64,000 nucleotides of DNA from Cryptosporangium aurantiacum (GTDB taxonomy: Bacteria > Actinomycetota > Actinomycetes > Mycobacteriales > Cryptosporangiaceae), in the NCBI RefSeq assembly GCF_900143005.1, contig NZ_FRCS01000001.1:744001-808000 (forward strand). The letters run 5' to 3'. Numbering within the stretch: position 1 is the stretch's first letter; every line of letters begins with the position of its first letter. Below, piece after piece: positions 18,195 to 25,469 of this stretch. Made by a program: the position numbers and the translations under genes. Below the pieces are notes generated by a model. It made no database searches and was not told the DNA's origin. It was given only the letters and a program-made list of their open reading frames with translations.

Positions 18195-19046
18195 ATGACT
18201 TACCCGGACAACTCGTCCACGGCCGGATCCGCATCCGAGGCATCTGACCCGGCGTCCGGGACGCCCGTGTCCGACCCCACTCCGGCTGACGTCTCGCCGG
18301 AGACCACGGACGCGCTGGTTCGCCTGACCGACGCGGAACTCACCACCGCCGATCGACGTCGTTTGCTCAAGCGTGTGGTCAGCGGGCTCGGACGGGGTGC
18401 CGGTCGCGCGCTGCGTGGCCCGCGAGCCGCCGTCAACTGGGCGACGGACCTGGTGATCGCCGTCGCGCCGCACGTCGTCGTCCGTGATCTGGAGACGCTG
18501 CAGCGTCACTACGGCGGGAAGTCCGGTGAGGATCTCGCGGACGCGCTGATCCGGAACGCCTCGCGCGCCACCGCAGGCCTCGGCGCCGCCGGCGGCGGGG
18601 TCGCCGCCATCAGCTGGACCACACCACCCGCGCTGCTCTCCGCCCCCGTCGTCGTGGCGGTCGAGACCGCCGCGATCGTCGCCGTCGAGGTCAAGCTGCT
18701 GGCGGAGCTGCACGAGGTCTACGGCGTGCCGATCCGCGGCTCGGCCAGCGAGCGTGCGAGCGCGCTGCTGCAGTCCTGGTCACGCCGTCGCGGCGTGACG
18801 CTCCTGCAAGGTGGGCGCGGCTTCACGACGATTCTCGGCTCGGGGCTGCGGAAGGACCTGCGGGACCGCCTCGTGCGCCGGATGGGAAAGAACGTGACGA
18901 CGCTCGGCCCGCTGTTCACCGGTGCGACGGTCGGCGCCGAGCTCAACCGCAGGGCGACCCGGTCACTGGGCGACGAGGTCCGCGCGGACCTGCGCAAGGG
19001 CGGCCCGGCGCCATCGGACCAGCCCGGCCAGCCCGGGCTGTACTGA
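18195..19046 (+). CDS. Uncharacterised actinobacterial protein with a hydrophobic middle
   Basis: 283 residues from ATG at 18195. The first 45 residues are Ser/Thr/Pro/Asp-rich and likely unfolded. From about 60 the protein is helical (ADRRRLLKRVVSGLGRGAG), with AVNWATDLVIAVAPHVVVRD, a Gly/Ala segment GLGAAGGGVAAISWTTPP and a hydrophobic stretch SAPVVVAVETAAIVAVEVKL leading into LLAELHEVYGVP. The C-terminal half (LLQGGRGFTTILGSGLRKDL, FTGATVGAELNRRATRSLG) recalls EcsC-like proteins, but I cannot confirm that. It may be membrane-associated. Function unknown. It is separated from DUF4193 by 243 bp and converges on the DUF3093 gene. Confidence 0.65.
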   Translation: MTYPDNSSTAGSASEASDPASGTPVSDPTPADVSPETTDALVRLTDAELTTADRRRLLKRVVSGLGRGAGRALRGPRAAVNWATDLVIAVAPHVVVRDLETLQRHYGGKSGEDLADALIRNASRATAGLGAAGGGVAAISWTTPPALLSAPVVVAVETAAIVAVEVKLLAELHEVYGVPIRGSASERASALLQSWSRRRGVTLLQGGRGFTTILGSGLRKDLRDRLVRRMGKNVTTLGPLFTGATVGAELNRRATRSLGDEVRADLRKGGPAPSDQPGQPGLY

Positions 19047-19073
19047 GCCGCCGAACTCCTGGACCGGGCCGCC

Positions 19074-19556
19074 CTACTCCGGGGCGGGCAGCGGCAGGTC
19101 CAGTGCCGCGAGCAGCGCTTCCGGTCGCCGGGAGGAGATGATCCAGTACGGCGTCGGGTCGTCGGGGTCGTCCAAATAGACCCGCACCAGACCCCGCACC
19201 CACGGCCGGTGGACGACGAACGCGACCGGGTCCAGCTCCGGGCCGAGCGCTTCCCGGCGCGCCTCGGGGTCCAGCGCTTCGGCGGCGATCAGGAAACGGC
19301 GCGGGATGTGGGCGTCGTCCACCTGAAGTTCGTCGTCGGTGACCGCGACCGTGATCCGGCTGAGCGCCGCCACCGCGATCAGCGCCACCGGGACGCAGAT
19401 GACGTAGGGCAGCCACGCCCGGAGCCCGCCGTACCCCAGGTGGACCTCGGCGGCCATCAGGAGCGCGACGGCCAGCGCTCCGGTCCAGCCCCACCACGGC
19501 ACGGTCCACCGTTCCCGGTAGGTGCTGGTGGACGTGGCGGTCGAGCGGGATGGCAT
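19074..19556 (-). CDS. DUF3093 domain membrane protein
   Basis: 160 residues. Two membrane spans lie at about 20-38 (PWWGWTGALAVALLMAAE) and 48-66 (WLPYVICVPVALIAVAAL), followed by a soluble domain with VHRPWVRGLVRVYLDDPDDP and PYWIISSRRPEALLAAL, the conserved DUF3093 end. Divergent from dut, as in M. tuberculosis (Rv2698). A TAGGCT box lies 7 nt before the ATG, so the mRNA may be leaderless. Function unknown. Confidence 0.87.
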   Translation of the reverse strand: MPSRSTATSTSTYRERWTVPWWGWTGALAVALLMAAEVHLGYGGLRAWLPYVICVPVALIAVAALSRITVAVTDDELQVDDAHIPRRFLIAAEALDPEARREALGPELDPVAFVVHRPWVRGLVRVYLDDPDDPTPYWIISSRRPEALLAALDLPLPAPE

Positions 19557-19655
19557 GGTCCGAGCCTATCGGCCGTGTCCTGCGGCTCCGTCGCCCACTG
19601 CTGGCGGATATCGTGCGTCGGGCCGTAGAGATGCTCCGGAAGGAACGGATCGCCG

Positions 19656-20159
19656 ATGACCGACGCCACAGACCCGACCGCAGCCGCTCCGGTCGAGGTG
19701 CTCGTGCAGCTGCTCGACCCCGAGCTGCCGCCGCCTGCCTACGCGCAGCCGGGCGACGCCGGTGCCGATCTGGTCGCGTCCACCGAGGTCCGGCTCGCGC
19801 CGGGCGAGCGCGCACTCGTCGGTACCGGCGTGGCGATCGCGCTGCCCGAGGGTTACGCCGGGTTCGTGCACCCTCGCTCGGGTCTGGCCGCGCGGTTCGG
19901 GGTTTCGATCGTCAACGCACCCGGTACCGTCGATGCTGGATACCGGGGCGAGATCAAGGTGAACCTCATCAACCTCGATCCGACCGAGACCGTGACACTC
20001 GCGCGAGGCGACCGGATCGCTCAGCTCGTGGTTCAGCGCGTCGAACGGGCCGAATTCCGGGTGGCGTCCACGCTGCCCGAGTCGGTTCGGGGGACCGGTG
20101 GCCACGGCTCGACCGGGGGGCATCGCGGCCTGGTTTCCGTGCGCCCGAATTCAGAGTGA
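19656..20159 (+). CDS. dut: dUTP diphosphatase
   Basis: 167 residues, homotrimeric dUTPase family. It hydrolyses dUTP to dUMP and diphosphate, keeping uracil out of DNA and feeding thymidylate synthesis. All five motifs are present: PGDAGADL (1), PRSGLA with the catalytic region (2), [17 protein letters not shown] (3, with the Asp and Tyr at the uracil pocket), [10 protein letters not shown] (4), and Gly-rich GTGGHGSTG at the C-terminus (5). GGAAGGA stands before the ATG. A DUF3710 gene follows immediately, forming the usual pair. Confidence 0.97.
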   Translation: MTDATDPTAAAPVEVLVQLLDPELPPPAYAQPGDAGADLVASTEVRLAPGERALVGTGVAIALPEGYAGFVHPRSGLAARFGVSIVNAPGTVDAGYRGEIKVNLINLDPTETVTLARGDRIAQLVVQRVERAEFRVASTLPESVRGTGGHGSTGGHRGLVSVRPNSE

Positions 20160-20172
20160 GAGGTGTGTGAGG

Positions 20173-20820
20173 GTGTTTCGACGTCGGCGTGGTCGGCACG
20201 CGGCGACCGGCCGGGAGGAAGGCGACCTGGAGGTCACTGAGACCGAGCCCGTGGACTCGGAGGACGAGGAGGCCGGCATCGGCCCCTGGGACGCTGACGC
20301 GGCTCCCTCGGACGACGTCCAGCGGGTCGACCTCGGCGCGCTGCGCGTCCCGACCCTTCCGGACGTGGAGCTGCGGGTCGAGGCTGACCAGCAGGGGCAG
20401 GTGGCGTCGGTCGTCCTGACCGACGGGTCGAGCGCGCTCGAGCTGGCGGCGTTCGCGGCTCCGCGCACCGAGGGCATCTGGGACGACGTGCGGCAGGAGC
20501 TCGAGGCAGGCATCCGCGGTGACGGTGGGGTGGTCGCGCACGAGCAGGGCGAGTTCGGCCCCGAGTTGCGTGCGACGGTGAAGGTGCCGGACGGCAGCAA
20601 GCAACTGCTGCGGTTCGTGGGGGTGGACGGGCCGCGCTGGTTCCTGCGCGCGACGTTCACCGGTGCGGCGGCCGCCGACGCCGCGGCCGGGCCCCAGCTC
20701 GCCGAGTCGGTGCGGCAGACGGTCGTGGTGCGCGGCACCGATCCGATGCCGGTGCGGGACCCGCTGCCGCTGCGGCTGCCCCGCGAGGTCGTCGAGCAGG
20801 CGTCTCAGCAGCAGGACTGA
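20173..20820 (+). CDS. DUF3710 domain protein
   Basis: 215 residues from GTG at 20173 (GAGAGG 9 nt before); GTG 20167 is possible. A basic start (FRRRRGRHAATG) is followed by an acidic linker and then the DUF3710 body: RVDLGALRVPTLPDVELRVE, SALELAAFAAPRTEGIWDDV and GPRWFLRATFTG. It lies 13 bp after dut on the same strand, an arrangement kept in M. tuberculosis (Rv2696c). Function unknown. Confidence 0.88.
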   Translation: MFRRRRGRHAATGREEGDLEVTETEPVDSEDEEAGIGPWDADAAPSDDVQRVDLGALRVPTLPDVELRVEADQQGQVASVVLTDGSSALELAAFAAPRTEGIWDDVRQELEAGIRGDGGVVAHEQGEFGPELRATVKVPDGSKQLLRFVGVDGPRWFLRATFTGAAAADAAAGPQLAESVRQTVVVRGTDPMPVRDPLPLRLPREVVEQASQQQD

Positions 20821-20834
20821 TCTACTTCGCGGGT

Positions 20835-20865
20835 ACGCCCGGCGCGCCGATGGCTCGCCGGGCGT
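20835..20865 (+). terminator. Terminator of the dut-DUF3710 operon
   Basis: ACGCCCGGCG (20835-20844) and CGCCGGGCGT (20856-20865) form a perfect 10-bp stem with an 11-nt loop, 15 bp after the DUF3710 stop and before the kdp regulatory repeats. It isolates the kdp genes from upstream transcription. Confidence 0.75.
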
Positions 20866-20871
20866 TCTGCT

Positions 20872-20919
20872 GTCAAGGAACCGTCAAGACGGCGGGGAGC
20901 ACCGTCAAGGGACCGTCAA
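20872..20919 (+). promoter_or_regulatory. Two pairs of GTCAA direct repeats upstream of kdp, probable KdpE operator
   Basis: GTCAA occurs at 20872, 20883, 20904 and 20915. Within each pair the spacing is exactly 11 bp, and the two pairs are 32 bp apart, so all sites face the same side of the helix. Flanking bases are shared (ACCGTCAA in three of four). Tandem half-sites about one turn apart are how OmpR/PhoB-class regulators such as KdpE bind. A TTGACT at 20948-20953 with a weak GACCGA 17 bp on could be the promoter. Binding by the neighbouring KdpE is inferred. Confidence 0.55.
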
Positions 20920-21007
20920 CGCCGGCCGCGAGGCCGGAATCCGGCGCTTGACTTCCGGTGCGGGCATCAAGACCGATGCCCGACCCACCGGTTCTGGAGT
21001 GTTCCCC

Positions 21008-21091
21008 ATGCTTGACCTGGCCTTTGTGGCCCTCGCCGTCGCGTTCTTCGCGATCGCGGCGCTCGTCGCGCGAGGGGTGGAACGGCTGTGA
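21008..21091 (+). CDS. 27-residue single-span membrane peptide upstream of kdpF
   Basis: ATG at 21008 opens a 27-codon frame whose product is almost entirely one membrane helix ([18 protein letters not shown]) ending in ARGVERL. Its stop overlaps the kdpF GTG by 4 bp (GTGA), so translation is coupled to the kdp operon. I recall similar short ORFs before kdpF in other actinobacteria, but they are often missed in annotation. It may be an additional small subunit or stabiliser of KdpABC, like KdpF itself. Confidence 0.6.
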   Translation: MLDLAFVALAVAFFAIAALVARGVERL

Positions 21092-21177
21092 GTACCGAGA
21101 ACGCCGTCGGATTGATCGCCTCGGTGCTGCTGATCGGCTACCTGCTGGTCGCGCTCGTCCGCCCGGAGAAGTTCTGA
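21088..21177 (+). CDS. kdpF: KdpF, small subunit of the K+-transporting ATPase
   Basis: 29 residues from GTG at 21088: a membrane helix ([16 protein letters not shown]) followed by VRPEKF, the standard KdpF ending. KdpF stabilises the KdpABC complex in the membrane. It overlaps the preceding peptide gene by 4 bp and kdpA by one base (TGATG). Confidence 0.85.
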   Translation: MSTENAVGLIASVLLIGYLLVALVRPEKF

Positions 21178-22811
21178 TGAGCGACGTCGCTGCCGGGCTG
21201 CTCCAGGTCCTCGCGCTGTTCGTCGCGCTGGGGTTTGCCTGGAAGTACCTCGGCGACTACATGGCGCGGGTCTACGACACGCCGAAGCACAGCCGCGTCG
21301 AACGGATTCTCTACCGCGCGGTCGGCGTCGACCCGGCCGCCGACCAGCGGTGGCCGGTCTACCTGCGGAGCGTGCTCGCGTTCTCCGCGGTCTCGGTGCT
21401 CGGCCTCTACCTGCTGCAACGCGTCCAGGGGAGCCTGCCGCTCTCGCTCGGGTTCCCCGGCGTCCCACCGGACCTCGCGTTCAACACCGCGGCGAGCTTC
21501 GTCTCGAACACGAACTGGCAGAACTACTCCGGTGAGTCGACGATGGGTCACCTCACCCAGATGGCCGGTCTCGCCGTCCAGAACTTCGTGTCCGCGGCCG
21601 TCGGCATGGCGGTCGCGGTGGCGCTGATCCGCGGGTTCGTCCGGAAGGGCACCGACCGGCTGGGCAACTTCTGGGTCGACCTGTTCCGCGGCAGCTTCCG
21701 GATCCTGCTCCCGCTCGCGGTGGTCTCGACGCTGGTCCTGGTCGCGGCGGGCGCCGTGCAGAACCTGGCCTCACCGCATGAGGTGACGACGCTGGCCGGC
21801 GGCTCGCAGACGATCACCGGTGGCCCGGTCGCGTCCCAGGAGGCGATCAAGGAGCTCGGCACGAACGGCGGCGGGTTCTACAACGCGAACTCGGCGCACC
21901 CGTTCGAGAACCCGAACGCGTTCAGCAACTGGTTTGAGATCTTCCTGCTGCTGCTGATCCCGGTCGCGCTGACCCGGACGTTCGGCCGGTTGATCGGTCA
22001 GCGTCGGCAGGGGCTGGCCATCCTCGGTGCGATGACGACGATCTTCGTCGGTCTGCTCGCGGTGGTCTGGACGTTCGAGGCGCACTTCGCCGGCGCGATG
22101 GAGGGTAAGGAGGTCCGGTTCGGGGTCCCCGGGTCGGCGTTGTTCGCCACGGCCACCACCGGCACGTCCACCGGAGCGGTGAACGCGTTCCACGACTCGT
22201 TCTCCGCGATCGGCGGTGGTGCGCTGATGCTCAACATGCTGCTCGGAGAGGTCGCGCCGGGCGGCGTCGGCTCCGGCCTCTACGGGATCCTGGTGATGGC
22301 GATCCTGGCGGTGTTCGTCGCCGGTCTCATGGTGGGGCGAACCCCGGAGTTCCTCGGCAAGAAGATCCAGGGCCGGGAGATCAAGCTCGTCTCGCTCTAC
22401 ATCCTGGCCACCCCGATCGCGGTGCTGGTCGGTGCCGGGCTGGCGATGTCGTTCTCGTCCACCAGGGACTCGATGCTGAACAGCGGACCCCACGGCTTCA
22501 GCGAAGTCCTGTACGCGTTCGCGTCCGGCGGCAACAACAACGGCAGCTGTTTCTGCGGCCTCACCGGGAACACGCCGTTCTACAACACCGCGCTCGGCCT
22601 CGCGATGCTGGTCGGCCGCTTCCTGCCGATCGTCTTCGTGCTGGCGCTCGCGGGCTCGCTGGCCCGGCAGCAGCCGGTACCGGTCACCGAGGGCACGCTG
22701 CCCACCCACCGGACGCTCTTCGTCGGGCTGCTGGTCGGCGTCGTCCTCGTCGTCACCGGCCTGACCTACTTCCCCGTTCTCTCGCTCGGCCCGCTCGCGG
22801 AGGGGCTCTAG
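21177..22811 (+). CDS. kdpA: KdpA, K+-binding channel-like subunit
   Basis: 544 residues, about ten membrane spans. KdpA forms the selectivity filter and K+ entry of the KdpFABC pump, related to the KcsA/Trk pore fold. The P-loop regions are readable: [14 protein letters not shown] (first), [19 protein letters not shown] (second), an [18 protein letters not shown] block, and [17 protein letters not shown] (last). Length agrees with the family (about 550-560). Start ATG at 21177 overlaps kdpF by one base. kdpB follows after 3 bp. Confidence 0.97.
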   Translation: MSDVAAGLLQVLALFVALGFAWKYLGDYMARVYDTPKHSRVERILYRAVGVDPAADQRWPVYLRSVLAFSAVSVLGLYLLQRVQGSLPLSLGFPGVPPDLAFNTAASFVSNTNWQNYSGESTMGHLTQMAGLAVQNFVSAAVGMAVAVALIRGFVRKGTDRLGNFWVDLFRGSFRILLPLAVVSTLVLVAAGAVQNLASPHEVTTLAGGSQTITGGPVASQEAIKELGTNGGGFYNANSAHPFENPNAFSNWFEIFLLLLIPVALTRTFGRLIGQRRQGLAILGAMTTIFVGLLAVVWTFEAHFAGAMEGKEVRFGVPGSALFATATTGTSTGAVNAFHDSFSAIGGGALMLNMLLGEVAPGGVGSGLYGILVMAILAVFVAGLMVGRTPEFLGKKIQGREIKLVSLYILATPIAVLVGAGLAMSFSSTRDSMLNSGPHGFSEVLYAFASGGNNNGSCFCGLTGNTPFYNTALGLAMLVGRFLPIVFVLALAGSLARQQPVPVTEGTLPTHRTLFVGLLVGVVLVVTGLTYFPVLSLGPLAEGL

Positions 22812-22814
22812 ACC

Positions 22815-24860
22815 ATGACCACACTTCTCGAACGACCCGAGACGACCACCGAACCGCGCCGCGTCGGCGGCGGGCTGCTCGACCCCCGGTTGCTCCTCAC
22901 GTCGCTGCCGGACGCGCTGCGCAAGCTCGACCCGCGCGTGATGGTGCGGACGCCGGTCATGTTCGTCGTCGAGATCGGGTCGCTGATTTCCACCGTGTTC
23001 GCGGTGCTCGACCCGAGCGTCTTCGCGATCGTCGTCGCGGTCTGGCTGTGGCTCACGGTGGTGTTCGCGAACCTCGCCGAGGCCGTGGCCGAGGGCCGCG
23101 GCAAGGCACAGGCCGACACGCTGCGCCGGGCCAAGACCCAGACCGTCGCCTACCGGGTCACCGGCGAGGAGGTGGCCGCGACCGCGCTGGTCGTCGGTGA
23201 CCTCGTGGTGGTCGAGGCCGGCCAGGTCATCCCCGGCGACGGGGACGTCGTCGAGGGCATCGCGAGCGTCGACGAGTCGGCGATCACCGGTGAGTCCGCG
23301 CCGGTCATCCGCGAGTCCGGCGGCGACCGCAGCGCGGTGACCGGCGGCACCCGGGTGCTGTCCGACCGGATCGTCGTCAGGATCACGGCCAAGCCCGGCG
23401 AGAGCTTCATCGACCGGATGATCGCGCTGGTAGAGGGGGCCTCGCGGCAGAAGACGCCGAACGAGATCGCGCTGAACATCCTGCTGGCGAGCCTGACGAT
23501 CGTGTTCCTGCTCGCGGTGGCGACGCTGCAACCCTTCGCCACCTACGCGGGGGCTTCGCAGCCCTTGATCGTGCTGGTCGCGCTGGTGGTCTGTCTCATC
23601 CCGACGACAATCGGCGCGCTGCTCTCGGCGATCGGCATCGCGGGCATGGACCGGCTGGTGCAGCGCAACGTGCTCGCGATGTCCGGCCGCGCGGTCGAGG
23701 CGGCGGGCGACGTCAACACGTTGTTGTTGGACAAGACCGGGACGATCACGCTGGGCAATCGGGTCGCGACCGAGTTCCTCCCGGTCGACGGCGTGACGCC
23801 GTCCGAGCTGGCCGACGCGGCCCGGCTCTCCAGCCTCGCCGACGAGACGCCGGAGGGACGCTCGATCGTGGCGCTCGCCGGCGGTCCCGGTGTCGCGCCC
23901 GGCGGCGCGGTGTACGTGCCGTTCACGGCGGAGTCCCGGATGAGCGGCGTCGACCTGCCCGGGCGGCTCATCCGCAAGGGCGCGGCGTCGGCCGTGCTGC
24001 GGTGGGTGCGGGACAACGGCGGGCGCGTGCCGGACGAGGTCGGGCCGGTCGTGGACGGGATCAGCGCCGCCGGGGGCACCCCGCTGGTGGTGGCTTCGAC
24101 GGACGAGAGCGCGCCCGCCCGGGTGCTGGGCGTCGTGCGGCTCAAGGACGTCGTCAAGCCGGGCATGCGGGAACGGTTCGCGGAGCTGCGGCGGATGGGC
24201 ATCCGCACGGTGATGATCACCGGCGACAACCCGCTCACCGCCAAGGCGATCGCCGACGAGGCCGGCGTCGACGACGTCCTCGCCGAGGCCACGCCCGAGG
24301 ACAAGATGAACCTGATCCGGGCCGAGCAGCAGGGCGGCAAGCTCGTCGCGATGACCGGCGACGGGACCAACGACGCCCCGGCGCTCGCCGCGGCCGACGT
24401 CGGCGTCGCGATGAACTCCGGCACGTCGGCCGCCAAGGAGGCCGGCAACATGGTCGACCTCGACTCGAACCCGACGAAGCTCATCGAGATCGTCGAGATC
24501 GGCAAACAACTGCTGATCACCCGGGGTGCGCTGACCACGTTCTCGATCGCCAACGACGTCGCGAAGTACTTCGCGATCATCCCGGCGATGTTCGTGGCCG
24601 CCTACCCGAGCTTGGACGCGCTGAACGTCATGCGGCTGCACAGCCCGCAGTCGGCGATCGTCTCGGCGGTCGTGTTCAACGCGCTGGTGATCGTCGCGCT
24701 GATCCCGCTGGCGCTGCGCGGCGTGCGGTACACGCCGTCGTCCGCGTCGGCGATGCTCCGGCGCAACCTGCTGATCTACGGCCTCGGTGGGCTGATCGTC
24801 CCGTTCGTCGGGATCAAGCTCATCGACCTCGTCGTTCAGTTCATTCCCGGCTTGTCCTGA
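22815..24860 (+). CDS. kdpB: KdpB, catalytic P-type ATPase subunit
   Basis: 681 residues. P-type ATPase that hydrolyses ATP to drive K+ uptake by the Kdp complex. The phosphorylation motif DKTGT stands at about 306 ([13 protein letters not shown]), the actuator motif as TGES ([10 protein letters not shown]) near 160, the nucleotide-binding KGA as IRKGAAS near 390, and the hinge [16 protein letters not shown] near 515. [21 protein letters not shown] is the conserved KdpB start. All functional residues are present. Confidence 0.98.
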   Translation: MTTLLERPETTTEPRRVGGGLLDPRLLLTSLPDALRKLDPRVMVRTPVMFVVEIGSLISTVFAVLDPSVFAIVVAVWLWLTVVFANLAEAVAEGRGKAQADTLRRAKTQTVAYRVTGEEVAATALVVGDLVVVEAGQVIPGDGDVVEGIASVDESAITGESAPVIRESGGDRSAVTGGTRVLSDRIVVRITAKPGESFIDRMIALVEGASRQKTPNEIALNILLASLTIVFLLAVATLQPFATYAGASQPLIVLVALVVCLIPTTIGALLSAIGIAGMDRLVQRNVLAMSGRAVEAAGDVNTLLLDKTGTITLGNRVATEFLPVDGVTPSELADAARLSSLADETPEGRSIVALAGGPGVAPGGAVYVPFTAESRMSGVDLPGRLIRKGAASAVLRWVRDNGGRVPDEVGPVVDGISAAGGTPLVVASTDESAPARVLGVVRLKDVVKPGMRERFAELRRMGIRTVMITGDNPLTAKAIADEAGVDDVLAEATPEDKMNLIRAEQQGGKLVAMTGDGTNDAPALAAADVGVAMNSGTSAAKEAGNMVDLDSNPTKLIEIVEIGKQLLITRGALTTFSIANDVAKYFAIIPAMFVAAYPSLDALNVMRLHSPQSAIVSAVVFNALVIVALIPLALRGVRYTPSSASAMLRRNLLIYGLGGLIVPFVGIKLIDLVVQFIPGLS

Positions 24861-24870
24861 GGAGTTCGTG

Positions 24871-25467
24871 ATGGTTTCCCGAGCACCGGCCGCGGTGCGA
24901 CAATACGGCGCGGCCTTTCGCGCACTCATCCTGTTCACGCTCGTCCTCGGGCTCGCCTACCCGCTGGTGCTGACCGGGGTGTCCCAGGTCGCGTTCGCCC
25001 GCCAGGCGAACGGCTCGGTGCTGGACGGCGGGTCCAGCCTGCTGGGTCAGTCGTTCACCGACGCCGACGGCAATCCGCTGCGGCAGTGGTTCCAGCCGCG
25101 GCCGTCCGCCGGTGGGTACGACCCGTCGGCCACCGGCGCGTCGAACCTCGGGCCGAACTCGCCGGACCAGGCGAAGCTCGTCGCGGAGCGCCGGGCCGCG
25201 GTGGCGGAGTTCGACGGCGTCGAGGAGGCCGACGTCGCCCCGGACGCGCTGACCGCGAGCGGGAGCGGCCTCGACCCGCACATCAGCCCCGAGTACGCGC
25301 GCCAGCAGGTGCGGCGGGTCGCCGAGGCCCGTGGCTTGCCCGTCGACGAGGTGCGGGCGCTGGTAGCCGCGCACACCCAGGGGCGCATCCTGGGTTTCCT
25401 GGGCGAGGACCGCGTCAACGTCGTCGAGCTGAACATCGCCCTGCAGGACCTCAGCGAAGGAAGGTAA
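24871..25467 (+). CDS. kdpC: KdpC, chaperone-like subunit
   Basis: 198 residues from ATG 24871 (GAGGAG before it; GTG 24868 also in frame). One N-terminal membrane span (ALILFTLVLGLAYPLVLTGV) is followed by an outer domain with QSFTDADGNPLRQWFQPRPSA, the AATGASNLGPNS-type motif (TGASNLGPNSPDQ), and DPHISPEYARQQVRRVAEARG. KdpC is thought to raise ATP affinity of KdpB. Present directly after kdpB, 10 bp apart. Confidence 0.96.
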   Translation: MVSRAPAAVRQYGAAFRALILFTLVLGLAYPLVLTGVSQVAFARQANGSVLDGGSSLLGQSFTDADGNPLRQWFQPRPSAGGYDPSATGASNLGPNSPDQAKLVAERRAAVAEFDGVEEADVAPDALTASGSGLDPHISPEYARQQVRRVAEARGLPVDEVRALVAAHTQGRILGFLGEDRVNVVELNIALQDLSEGR

Positions 25468-25469
25468 CG

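Noticed and set aside
20866-21007. Considered a c-di-AMP (ydaO-type) riboswitch before the kdp genes
   Set aside because: No recognisable conserved core or pseudoknot pattern; direct repeats and a possible promoter explain the interval better. A covariance-model search would settle it.
21771-24938. A very long open frame on the minus strand (over 1000 codons) opposite kdpA-kdpC
   Set aside because: The product is a repetitive Arg/His/Glu/Asp-rich string, a known effect of high-GC codon bias on the opposite strand; kdpA, kdpB and kdpC on the plus strand are beyond doubt.
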